Of a DNA stretch of 23,531 bases, positions 16,154-23,399 are shown in pieces. The stretch lies in IMG/VR virus record IMGVR_UViG_3300021139_002043, positions 1-23,531 of that record. One strand, 5' to 3'. Position 1 is the stretch's first letter; every line of letters begins with the position of its first letter. The stretch comes from a virus. A program made the translations under genes and the position numbers. The notes under the pieces are model-generated. The model made no database searches and was not told the origin of the DNA. It was given only the letters and a program-made list of their open reading frames with translations.

Positions 16154-16177
16154 ATTTAAGACGTTGAAATCGTTCTT

Positions 16178-18589
16178 TTATTCCATTTCCGGCTTTGCCA
16201 AGCACGCACAATATGGATGGCGCGGCATCTCCAGATATGTTTTATTCTCAACATAGTCAACGATTGTCTGGCCTTTCTCGCTGTTGCACTCTTTACAAGT
16301 GCGCTCTCCGAGAGTCGGCAGCAAAGAACATCGTTTGACTACAATTTTTCCTGAGTCTTTATTGATTGTTCTATAGCTGGCATCTACACCGGCAAAGGCT
16401 CCAGCAGCCAGTTCCGTCCGAGAAATCATCTCGGCCCTCTTCGTTCCTATGTCCTCAAATCTCTTTTGAATCATCTCCGCAACTGCATCACTATCGAGAC
16501 CTTTATCAAGGCCCTCTCGAATGATTTCTGTAAGGGCCCTCTTAGTGCTTACCACTTTGAGATCGGCGCTTCTGTTGAGAAACTTTCCAGCCGCTCGCAA
16601 GCTTTCTTTTTCGTAAACATCGGGCGGATCGAAATCATTAAAGCCCGACTTTTGAACCATTAGGAAACCACTCTGATAACCGGCCTCAACCGCTTTATGA
16701 ACAAATGAAGATGCCTGAGAAATATAATCCTCTCTCAAGACGCTTTCATCTATATCAAACGTGCTGCCTTTGGTCGTAAACTTTGAGAAGTTCTTTGTTA
16801 CGATATCCGCGATTTCAATACCTTTTTGAACGAAGAACTTGCCGCTCTCTTCCGCAAATGATTCTTCTAAGGGAACAATAATAGAGAAGTAATCTTCGAT
16901 AATATCGAAATAGAGTTTATCTTCCTCTTCTCCATATTCCTTTAGAGCGTAATCTCGAATGGCCTTGGTTAAGAGCCTTGTAAGGCCCATATCCCTTGAA
17001 CGCTCTTGACCCAAAAGGCTTTGAATACTCGGTTCGTCGGAATGAGCCGCTAATAGACCTGCCAATCCCCCTCTTCTTCCTCGTGAAGCGGAAAGAAGAG
17101 CTGAAAGAGCCGGTCGGGAATTTTGTAGAGCTTGATTCACCAAAGTCGTTAGGGCTTGACCAGTTGGCCTTCCCCCTTCTACACCGTGATTTCCTTGGTC
17201 TTCCGGCGCATTACTTTCTTCTCCTGGAACTGCGCCCATTGGTTGAGGCGGACTCTGGAAATCTTTCCATAACTTGTCAGCCTCTTCACTATTTCCGGGT
17301 AACGGCTGGCCTCCAACCCACGGGACTTCGGCTAACGGAGACTTAAAGGGCTTCACACCTTCTCTTCTTCTTATTTCATTAAGGGTCACAAGCCCGATTG
17401 ACAACTCGGTCTGATTCTTGCTTAATTCAAATTCATCGTCTCTCGCAAGAGCGTTTGCGAATTCAAACTCATATCCATCGAGGTTTCGATAACGAGTCAC
17501 CAATTGAGCATTGATACAGTCTTCAAACATTCTCAATCGAGGGCTCAAACAGTTCTTCGCAAAGATATTCTGAGTGTTAAGGGATGCGCTCTTGTTGCTC
17601 TCTCCCATAATCCCTAGCATTGCTTCGGGAACACCGTAACCACTTAATATTACTTCTTTTGTCCAATTCGCCATCGACAAAAATTCAAAATCATGGGCGC
17701 TCATCGAAAGCTGTTGAATCTTGACATTCTCGCTCATGACCGCAGGCTTGAAGTTTTTCCCCGGTCCTCTGAAGCGAGCCATCCATCCTTCGCTTACTCT
17801 CTCAGCCGCTACTTTCCCTATCTGTTTTTCGGGAATAATCACGAAGTCAGGACGGGCTCCGTTCTCAAAAAATCCCTTGGTGTAAACCTGAAGATGAAGG
17901 TCAATCTCAGTTGCATGGCTCATAGCCTGCAAGGGAGACATAGGAACATAAGGATTCTCAGGATGCGGATAATGAAAATAGAGCATATCCTTCCAGGGAA
18001 TAAATTCGGTCTTCATTTTGTTCTGAGGATTTGAGAAATGAAAGCCTTTAATAAAAGTGTCGGGCGTAGTCCCCAATTCCACCTGGACAAGACAATGAGG
18101 AGGATATGGAATTAATTGAGCCGGTTTCCCGGCTCCATTAGAGAGAATCTTAACAAAAGCACATCCGGCGAGTTCCAAATTCAAGAAAATATATCGCATC
18201 AATTGACGGCCCGAAAGATACTCATTGGGCCGTTTTAAAAGCTTTATGATCGGGTGAGAAAGAACTCTCTCAAACGCTTCCCTGTCCTGTTTGCTTTTCT
18301 CTTTATAGAGGTAATAGGGAACGGCCGCAACTTCATTCGCAATGATATTTACGACCGGATAAACCCATCCTCTATATCGTTGCAGGCCCCTTGCGGCATC
18401 CACCTTCGGAGATATAGTGCCCGGTTCATTCCCCCTAACGGTTTGAAGACCGGAACGTAATTCTTCCCATCCCTTACCCGTAACGAGCTGAAGACCGGCA
18501 GTCTCTATCTCGTCTTCAAACGATTTGACTTCATAAACCGGTCTTCCCCATGTCTTATAGGCAGTCGTTATATTCTGTAAGAAGCCCAC
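16178..18589 (-). CDS. Portal protein fused to MuF-like minor head protein
   Basis: The protein has 803 residues, with a GTG start 3 bases after the preceding stop. Residues 60-440 form an HK97-type portal (PF04860): YRGWVYPVVNIIANEVAAVP (72-91), HPIIKLLKRPNEYLSG near 112-127, a wing/stem region with SPLQAMSHATEIDLHLQVY (218-236), a long GYGVPEAMLGIMGESNKS (318-335) and the C-terminal crown region with VTLNEIRRREG (401-411). A Gln/Gly/Pro linker (445-535) leads to a helical part and a MuF domain (about 640-803): SRTELAAGAFAG (723-734), RTCKEC (763-768), GQTIVDYV and MPRHPYCACLAKP (788-800), the usual Cys/His zinc-like end. The portal is the DNA channel at the head vertex and MuF proteins sit inside the head near it. 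FTTKG at 604-608 resembles the TK-G sites. Fused portal–MuF genes are known in other phages. Confidence 0.93.
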   Translation of the reverse strand: MGFLQNITTAYKTWGRPVYEVKSFEDEIETAGLQLVTGKGWEELRSGLQTVRGNEPGTISPKVDAARGLQRYRGWVYPVVNIIANEVAAVPYYLYKEKSKQDREAFERVLSHPIIKLLKRPNEYLSGRQLMRYIFLNLELAGCAFVKILSNGAGKPAQLIPYPPHCLVQVELGTTPDTFIKGFHFSNPQNKMKTEFIPWKDMLYFHYPHPENPYVPMSPLQAMSHATEIDLHLQVYTKGFFENGARPDFVIIPEKQIGKVAAERVSEGWMARFRGPGKNFKPAVMSENVKIQQLSMSAHDFEFLSMANWTKEVILSGYGVPEAMLGIMGESNKSASLNTQNIFAKNCLSPRLRMFEDCINAQLVTRYRNLDGYEFEFANALARDDEFELSKNQTELSIGLVTLNEIRRREGVKPFKSPLAEVPWVGGQPLPGNSEEADKLWKDFQSPPQPMGAVPGEESNAPEDQGNHGVEGGRPTGQALTTLVNQALQNSRPALSALLSASRGRRGGLAGLLAAHSDEPSIQSLLGQERSRDMGLTRLLTKAIRDYALKEYGEEEDKLYFDIIEDYFSIIVPLEESFAEESGKFFVQKGIEIADIVTKNFSKFTTKGSTFDIDESVLREDYISQASSFVHKAVEAGYQSGFLMVQKSGFNDFDPPDVYEKESLRAAGKFLNRSADLKVVSTKRALTEIIREGLDKGLDSDAVAEMIQKRFEDIGTKRAEMISRTELAAGAFAGVDASYRTINKDSGKIVVKRCSLLPTLGERTCKECNSEKGQTIVDYVENKTYLEMPRHPYCACLAKPEME

Positions 18590-18592
18590 AAT

Positions 18593-19534
18593 TTAATGTC
18601 CCACTTGTTCTTTTTTGAAATCTGCGAGATTAGAAAGTTTAGCATCCAGGGCCGAATGAATGTGAGTCAAGAGAGATGCGTATCTCTTTTGTTTCTGAAG
18701 AATTTGAGTTTCAACTGCTTCGATTTGATCTTCACTCTGAAGGAACTGGTCCTTAAAAGAAGTGAATTTTTGAAGCATTCTCGTTTCTACGAGAGTCACC
18801 TGATTTTCAACTGAGTCGGGAGTATCACCCGGAGCTACTACTTCGGGGGTTACTGAGGTAGTCGTATCGTCAGCCACTTGTGTCTCCTTTTTTGTTTCTG
18901 GAATCGGGTCAGGAATTACTTGAACTGTAGGCGTGCTGGCCGCAACAGTTTCAGGAGTGCTTACATCAACATCACTCACTACTATTGTAGAATCGGGAGT
19001 AATATCAACCGTGACCGGCTGAGTAAATGCTACCTTTTCATCGGTCAAAACATATTGAGGCGGATCTCCTGTGACCTTAAACGTTCGTTCTGTCGTTTGG
19101 ACCTGCTCTCCCACGGTTTCAGTTAATACTACTTTGGTTTCCAATGGGCTTGCTTCCGTTACAGGTGCATCAGTCGAAACAGCCGATGTATCAAGAGTGC
19201 TCTGGTTCGTATCAACAGACACCGGAGTCTCGCTAGTCGGCTGCGCCTCAACGGTTGTTTGAGTTGTGTCATCGGCCATGTTTCCTTGCTCCTTTTGATC
19301 GCCGCCTACGTTCGTAATGGTCAAATTCCTGATTGCCTTTTTTGAATACCATTCTTGAATGATAGCCTTTTGAACGTCTCCTGAAACAATTAACGGAGGA
19401 TTCCCGGCCACATCGAACTGTATGGGATAAGGAGAGCGCAACCGCCGTGCTATCTCGTCAACGGATGATACGTTGACAACATCATTCACGGAAGTTGCGC
19501 CGTTATTAAACATGAGGAGAAGTCGAAAAGACAA
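18593..19534 (-). CDS. Thr/Val/Asp-rich protein with C-terminal coiled coil, unknown function
   Basis: The protein has 313 residues if it starts at TTG 19534, directly after the previous TAA and with GAGGA 4-5 bases upstream; ATG 19513 is in frame but lacks a ribosome site. Residues 8-75 look like a small folded domain (VNDVVNVSSVDEIARRL, then VQKAIIQEWYSKKAI). Residues 85-240 are a low-complexity Thr/Val/Pro/Asp/Glu tract, probably extended, with a beta-like island (TERTFKVTGDPPQYVLTDEK). Residues 245-305 are a heptad-rich coiled coil (TLVETRMLQKF, then IEAVETQILQKQ). It is wedged between the glycine-rich protein and the portal with no gaps, so a structural or assembly role around the portal is likely. 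No family is recognised. Confidence 0.5.
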   Translation of the reverse strand: MSFRLLLMFNNGATSVNDVVNVSSVDEIARRLRSPYPIQFDVAGNPPLIVSGDVQKAIIQEWYSKKAIRNLTITNVGGDQKEQGNMADDTTQTTVEAQPTSETPVSVDTNQSTLDTSAVSTDAPVTEASPLETKVVLTETVGEQVQTTERTFKVTGDPPQYVLTDEKVAFTQPVTVDITPDSTIVVSDVDVSTPETVAASTPTVQVIPDPIPETKKETQVADDTTTSVTPEVVAPGDTPDSVENQVTLVETRMLQKFTSFKDQFLQSEDQIEAVETQILQKQKRYASLLTHIHSALDAKLSNLADFKKEQVGH

Positions 19535-20593
19535 TTAGTCCTCGTCTTTCTCCAACGCTCTTTTGACACCATAGCCAGCCATACCGGCAACCGTTGCGCC
19601 TGTGCCTAAAGCAGTACCACCAGTGGCCATCTGATTATGGTTGGCAAGTTTCGATGCTCTACCAAGAGAAGTCTTCTCCCTTTTGCTTCGACTCAAAGCT
19701 TGACGATTTTTCATGTCCTTCAGACCGGTTCCTATCGCCTCACCAACCCTTTTGACACCGCCCTTTGCCGCCTCTACAATGCCCTTCTTCTCCATCTTGC
19801 CACCGATACACTTCTCTTCTTTTTCGGTAGTTTCTTTACCGGCTCGATATGCCCTTGCGATAGAACTATTCTTTATGGGGTGAAGAGTATTCTCTTTTAT
19901 GGCCCTAATTGGATGCTTAGTGTCTTCCCAATCTGCCTTATAACTCTCTTTAATGCCAGCCTTAGCACCCTCTCCTCTTTTGCCCTCTCCAGCTCCTATG
20001 GCCCCCGCCGCTCCACGAGCACCAACATTTAGCCCTACACCACCAGCCGCACTACCAGCCAAAACGCCTCCAGCCTTATATTTGTCGGCATTGCGTTTGA
20101 AATGCTCTTTGGCACCCTCTACGACTCTCCCACCAAATTTCTTGGCTCCTTCATAAGCCTCTTTAGCTCGCCCCTTCAGCACCACTTCCGACCCGATCTC
20201 CTTGCAAACAGTCTGAGTGTGCGCCTGAGCATTATCCAGAAACTCGCCCACGTTGTAGGGATTGAGTTCGATGTTGGCCGCAATGCCTTTGGCCACGACA
20301 TCGTTGTATCTCTCGTAGCCCTTGCGCTGACAATCCTGGACGTAAGTATCCGCTATGTCCTTCTCGGCACCCTCACGGACCTTATCCACGTCTTTGGAGA
20401 TAGTCAGATCATCTTCCTCTGTTTTACGACCGCCTTTCTTGGGGCCTTTACCGGAAGCAAGTTCTTTCATCTCTTCTTCTTCGGTAGCATCCCTCCCGGC
20501 GTCTTTGTTCGGTAGAGTCTCCGGGCTCTCGCCGCCCTTCGTCTCGATACCAAATCCCTTAGAAACTATAAAATCAGCATTTCCTCTCGCCAT
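19535..20593 (-). CDS. Glycine-zipper protein of the head cluster, related in build to the 926-residue protein
   Basis: The protein has 352 residues. ATG 20593 (MARG) is preferred over ATG 20599 because GGAGAG lies 7-8 bases before it; the 926-residue gene begins the same way. A putative site IETK-GG occurs at residue 19, with others at VVAK-G (102), EVVLK-G (140) and MEKK-G (270). The stretch after 140 (GRAKEAYEGAKKFGGRVVEG) and that after 270 (GIVEAAKGGVKRVGEAIGTG) are recognisably the same repeat. Gly/Ala-rich hydrophobic segments are at 173-204 and 321-343. Residues 30-75 are highly charged. There are no catalytic motifs. I infer an internal head or ejection protein processed like its larger relative; the gene is certain, the role is not. 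Confidence 0.55.
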   Translation of the reverse strand: MARGNADFIVSKGFGIETKGGESPETLPNKDAGRDATEEEEMKELASGKGPKKGGRKTEEDDLTISKDVDKVREGAEKDIADTYVQDCQRKGYERYNDVVAKGIAANIELNPYNVGEFLDNAQAHTQTVCKEIGSEVVLKGRAKEAYEGAKKFGGRVVEGAKEHFKRNADKYKAGGVLAGSAAGGVGLNVGARGAAGAIGAGEGKRGEGAKAGIKESYKADWEDTKHPIRAIKENTLHPIKNSSIARAYRAGKETTEKEEKCIGGKMEKKGIVEAAKGGVKRVGEAIGTGLKDMKNRQALSRSKREKTSLGRASKLANHNQMATGGTALGTGATVAGMAGYGVKRALEKDED

Positions 20594-20611
20594 GTTCATT
20601 CTCTCCGTGTG

Positions 20612-20752
20612 TTATTTTTCTTGATTTCCGCAAGCGGAACAAACAAAACAATTTTTGACTTCGCTAAAATAGAAAAGTCGCTTCTTGACTCCGTATATGG
20701 TATCAAATAGTTTATTTTCGCACTCGCACTCTCCAATGTGACAATCTACCAA
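20612..20752 (-). CDS. Possible 46-residue zinc-ribbon protein with TTG start
   Basis: An open frame of 46 codons runs from TTG 20752 to TAA 20612, ending 18 bases before the next gene. It would encode a protein with two Cys pairs, GECEC near residues 7-11 and CFVCSACG near 35-42, with a hydrophobic basic middle (KKRLFYFSEV), as in small phage zinc ribbons. GAGAGGG of the terminator stem lies about 9 bases upstream and could serve as a ribosome site. There is no ATG or GTG in frame and a stop lies 8 codons upstream of the TTG. The Cys pattern argues for a gene; the TTG start inside a terminator tail argues against. Confidence 0.4.
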   Translation of the reverse strand: MVDCHIGECECENKLFDTIYGVKKRLFYFSEVKNCFVCSACGNQEK

Positions 20753-20753
20753 T

Positions 20754-20790
20754 AAAAAAGCCCTCTCGGTCGGTTACTACCGGAGAGGGC
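20754..20790 (-). terminator. Rho-independent terminator after the DNA-processing genes
   Basis: On the minus strand GCCCTCTCCGGT pairs with ACCGAGAGGGC (11 bp, one bulged base) and is followed by six T residues. It starts 27 bases after the stop of the helix-turn-helix gene and splits the terminase-side genes from the portal cluster. I found no convincing promoter between it and 20593. Confidence 0.85.
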
Positions 20791-20816
20791 TCACAAGATC
20801 AACAAATTTTCAGAGT

Positions 20817-21119
20817 TTATTTATTTTTAGATAAACGTAGCTCTTTTCTCAATGCTTGCTTGATTGCACGCTGCAAAGTCGGCAATGGAATATTCAAAAT
20901 CTCTGAAATTTGGGCATATGTTTTGCCTTCCTTCCTGAGAGCAACCCCTTTTTCAAGATCCCACTTTCTAGGCTGACCGGGACCAAATTCACTCTCGTAG
21001 CCCAAGGCGGATAGGGCATATTGTATCGAGAAAGGATGGCAATTAAGCAAAGCAGCTGTCCTGCGCCATGAGCGAGTTCTCTTAAATATTTCAATTGCCT
21101 TATCTATATCAATCGGCAT
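20817..21119 (-). CDS. Small protein with two helix-turn-helix motifs
   Basis: The protein has 100 residues; ATG 21119 is directly joined to the preceding TAA (TAAATG). Two helix-turn-helix segments are visible: SWRRTAALLNCHPFSIQYAL (17-36) and TYAQISEILNIPLPTLQRAI (67-86), joined by a basic linker (QPRKWDLEKG). The C-terminus is Lys/Arg-rich. It would bind DNA. Candidate roles are a terminase small subunit (they often carry such motifs and sit near the large subunit) or a transcription regulator of the late genes. The first HTH resembles those that skip long DNA stretches, as in recombinase-like regulators. I cannot choose between these roles. It is the last gene before the terminator at 20754-20790. 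Confidence 0.65.
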   Translation of the reverse strand: MPIDIDKAIEIFKRTRSWRRTAALLNCHPFSIQYALSALGYESEFGPGQPRKWDLEKGVALRKEGKTYAQISEILNIPLPTLQRAIKQALRKELRLSKNK

Positions 21120-21386
21120 TTACATTTCCTGATCGGGGACGTGAGGTAAACCGTCAGAGGTTTCGGCCTTTTCAAACTTAGGTTTGAATTCACCACAACC
21201 ATCATTCGGGGCCATTGGAGGAAAGAAACTCATGGAGGTAATACTGGTTTGCATCTCTCCTTTTGGCCCCGCAACCCCACTCTGAGACGGCATAATAAAT
21301 ACGGTTGCGGGAAATCTTTTGCAGACCTTTGTTTGAGGCGTCTGTTGCCGATGCCAATAACATCGAGCACATGTTTCTTTTGCCAT
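21120..21386 (-). CDS. Small Cys-rich phage protein, putative zinc binding
   Basis: The protein has 88 residues from ATG 21386, directly after the previous TAA, with AGGAG 7 bases upstream. It has CARC (6-9), C22 (KVCKRFP) and NDGCGEF (61-67), the pattern of short phage proteins with an N-terminal CxxC, a CxRxP and a terminal CGEF. Four Cys could bind one zinc. The role of this group is not known to me; such genes are common in phage accessory regions. The 35-55 stretch is a Gly/Ser/Met-rich loop. Confidence 0.6.
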   Translation of the reverse strand: MAKETCARCYWHRQQTPQTKVCKRFPATVFIMPSQSGVAGPKGEMQTSITSMSFFPPMAPNDGCGEFKPKFEKAETSDGLPHVPDQEM

Positions 21387-21545
21387 TTATTTACTCCTTT
21401 TTGTCTTGATCCATTTGCGTTCCTGCAAATCCCATTGCATTTGATAACCACATTTTCGACAGACCTTATATAATTGATTCTCCCTCTCGTAACGATAGTC
21501 GTTGTGAGCGCAGAAGAATTGACGGATGAGTTTGAAGAGGTTCAT
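21387..21545 (-). CDS. Small zinc-finger-like protein
   Basis: The protein has 52 residues. ATG 21545 overlaps the stop of the endonuclease gene as ATGA, typical of translational coupling; an upstream in-frame ATG at 21572 would add 9 residues inside the endonuclease gene and looks less likely. CAHNDY (C11, H13) and CRKCG (CxxC at 28-31) suggest one zinc site, followed by MQWDLQERKW and a basic tail. Similar tiny zinc proteins are common in phage genomes, with no assigned role. Confidence 0.55.
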   Translation of the reverse strand: MNLFKLIRQFFCAHNDYRYERENQLYKVCRKCGYQMQWDLQERKWIKTKRSK

Positions 21546-22444
21546 GCTGATTCTCTTAAATCCTCTCCCCAATGCTGAAAGGCACGAGCCATAGATCTTT
21601 TGGAAACGAATTCTTTAGCTTCTTGGACGATTTGAGGAAAGGGCATATTTTTCTTAAGGCGGTTGTCGATGAAGCCATTAGAAACCCTCAATTCTCTGGC
21701 CCATTGAGTCAAAATTTTAACCTCATCCCCACATCGAAAAAGCCTGTTGTTACTTTTGTTTTGTGCCTGTTGAGTATATGTGGCCCACCTACAATTTTCT
21801 TTACAATAACCAAGATCATTATTTTTTCTGTCAAGAGTCATTCCTTTGGGCTTCTCTCCCATATCATCTAAAAAGTTCTGAAAATCTTCCAACCATCTAT
21901 CACAAATCATTACGCCCATTTCATAATAATGTTGATAGGCTTTCGTGTTTTCTCCAAGCACACGACGTTTCATGGCCATATATGCAAGATAAGTTGGAGT
22001 CTTTTCCCCTCTATTCGCACATCCATGCTTCGTGCTTCTTTTGGCTGTCACTTCCGGTTGTAAACATCCACAAGATTTTTTCTCTCCTCTTGTAAACAAA
22101 TTAGTCCAAGCCTCAGTCCAGTTCCCACAATCGCAAAGGGCCTTCCAATAAACCTTTCCTCGTCTTGCTTCCAATCTCTCTTTAATAACTAAACGTCCAA
22201 AACGCTGTCCCAATAAATCAACCTCGTTGGGAGTCGGCCTATCTGCATAACCACATGGAACACAACTTGTTGTTTTATTTAAAGTTAAAGTATTTGACCG
22301 AACAGTAGTTTCTTTCCCACACTCACAAAGACAATCCCAACTAACTCGTGTTCTCCCCTTTCCATCAGACAACCTCTTGTCTGATAATTTCATTACCTTT
22401 AATTTTCCAAATGTTCTTCCCGTTAGATCGATAAATTTTGGCAT
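21542..22444 (-). CDS. HNH-type (phage/homing-like) endonuclease with duplicated zinc ribbons
   Basis: The protein has 300 residues from ATG 22444, with AGGAG 7 bases upstream. Two repeats of the DLxGxxFGxL–CxCG–SCxxC type open it: DLTGRTFGKLKVMK (6-19) with CLCECG (38-43) and CVPC (61-64), then DLLGQRFGRLVIKE (76-89) with CDCG (104-107) and CGC (125-127). The nuclease core spans about 150-232: TPTYLAYMAMKRR, VMICDRWLEDFQNFLDDMG (178-196), MTLDRKNND (202-210) and ENCRWATYTQQAQNKSNN (216-233). The last part (242-277, TQWARELRVSNGFIDNRL) resembles the DNA-binding tails of these enzymes. It lies 16 bases after the terminase nuclease gene, as free-standing homing endonucleases often do. Its target is unknown. 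Confidence 0.82.
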   Translation of the reverse strand: MPKFIDLTGRTFGKLKVMKLSDKRLSDGKGRTRVSWDCLCECGKETTVRSNTLTLNKTTSCVPCGYADRPTPNEVDLLGQRFGRLVIKERLEARRGKVYWKALCDCGNWTEAWTNLFTRGEKKSCGCLQPEVTAKRSTKHGCANRGEKTPTYLAYMAMKRRVLGENTKAYQHYYEMGVMICDRWLEDFQNFLDDMGEKPKGMTLDRKNNDLGYCKENCRWATYTQQAQNKSNNRLFRCGDEVKILTQWARELRVSNGFIDNRLKKNMPFPQIVQEAKEFVSKRSMARAFQHWGEDLRESA

Positions 22445-22460
22445 TCATTTTCTCCTTTAT

Positions 22461-23399
22461 TTACCATACTTCTATTTTGGCGCTCCCATAATGGGCCAAA
22501 GCGCAGGCGTCCGCTAAATCACTGGACCTTTTATTCCTCTTCTTAAAATGGTCCTTATCTTCAATTCTAATTTTTCCCGAAGCAGGATCAATTTTAAACT
22601 TCATCCACACAAGTTCCTGTAATAAATCACGAATTGGGGGGATCGATATGACTCCGAGTCTAAGTTTCTCGGCCAGTAATATGAACATTTCTGCCCTTTG
22701 GTTCAAGGCGTTGTGTCGAGATTCCCTGGGACGGCCGTTGAAGTGAATTCCAGTCACTACGGTAATTGCATCCACTTCATGCTCGATTAAGCCATCTATC
22801 AGGCCAACCCCGAGTCCGGTCGCATCACAGATAACCTCATCCGGCCTGTGATCATGAATGGCTTCAATGACTCGACCAGTTGTTTGAGTAATGTCTTGTT
22901 TCCAAAAGACTCTGCAATCTATCCCATGACCACCATGTTGGACATAAAGGCATGTCCGGTCATCGCCCTGATGTCCAATGTCCACGCCGATTGTTTTCCC
23001 CAATTCGGGGCTTGTAAAAAAATCAGGGCATAAATCAAGAGAAATGGGTTCTATAATACGACCTTTCGCTTCCAATGCATCATCAGTATGAAACGGATGC
23101 ACCCCTTGTATCACATCTTCATATCCGGCCTCGAACGGATAATCGCTTGGTTCACTCAACAGCGTAAACGTCCTCTCAACATTCTCTATTATGGTCTCTT
23201 CGTCGTTGAGAGTGACTACAGCATCCCTCCCTCTCTTAACCGTCCTCACCCCCGGCTGAGAATCCTCTATGAAAGCAATTGCCTCATCGAGCAATTCTTT
23301 GATGAGATCCTTATCGCCATTCGATTCGACTTGATATTCGAGTTCCGAATATAAAAATTCCGGGATCTTTCCCTTTAGCTCACGGACTGTTTCAATCAT
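22461..23399 (-). CDS. Terminase large-subunit-like nuclease domain lacking the ATPase half
   Basis: The protein has 312 residues from ATG 23399, overlapping the previous stop by 8 bases. Residues 134-305 are an RNase H-fold terminase nuclease: TIGVDIGHQGDDRTCLYVQHG (136-156, D140), DEVICDATGLGVGLIDGL (187-204, D192) and RSSDLADACALAHY (291-304, D294/D297) supply the three acidic metal ligands. Full-length terminases carry an N-terminal ATPase with Walker A and B motifs. Here residues 1-133 have neither, being two helical stretches and an acidic linker. Either the ATPase is a separate gene upstream, outside the window, or the gene was split. It would cut concatemeric DNA at packaging. An RNase H-fold nuclease of another role is possible but less likely given the context. 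Confidence 0.78.
   Translation of the reverse strand: MIETVRELKGKIPEFLYSELEYQVESNGDKDLIKELLDEAIAFIEDSQPGVRTVKRGRDAVVTLNDEETIIENVERTFTLLSEPSDYPFEAGYEDVIQGVHPFHTDDALEAKGRIIEPISLDLCPDFFTSPELGKTIGVDIGHQGDDRTCLYVQHGGHGIDCRVFWKQDITQTTGRVIEAIHDHRPDEVICDATGLGVGLIDGLIEHEVDAITVVTGIHFNGRPRESRHNALNQRAEMFILLAEKLRLGVISIPPIRDLLQELVWMKFKIDPASGKIRIEDKDHFKKRNKRSSDLADACALAHYGSAKIEVW

Noticed and set aside
20600-20816. Promoter for the portal cluster in the gap after the terminator
   Set aside because: I looked for -35/-10 pairs with 16-18 base spacing on the minus strand and found only weak matches, so none is annotated.
22461-22860. Intein or intron within the terminase nuclease gene
   Set aside because: The frame is continuous through all nuclease motifs and no Cys/Ser splice-junction signature or intein HNH block is visible inside it.
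22950-22961. Half-palindrome TCCGGTCAT in the terminase nuclease gene as a fourth copy
   Set aside because: Only 9 bases match and the second arm is missing. A similar half-match at about 5217-5229 in the capsid gene is also chance-level.
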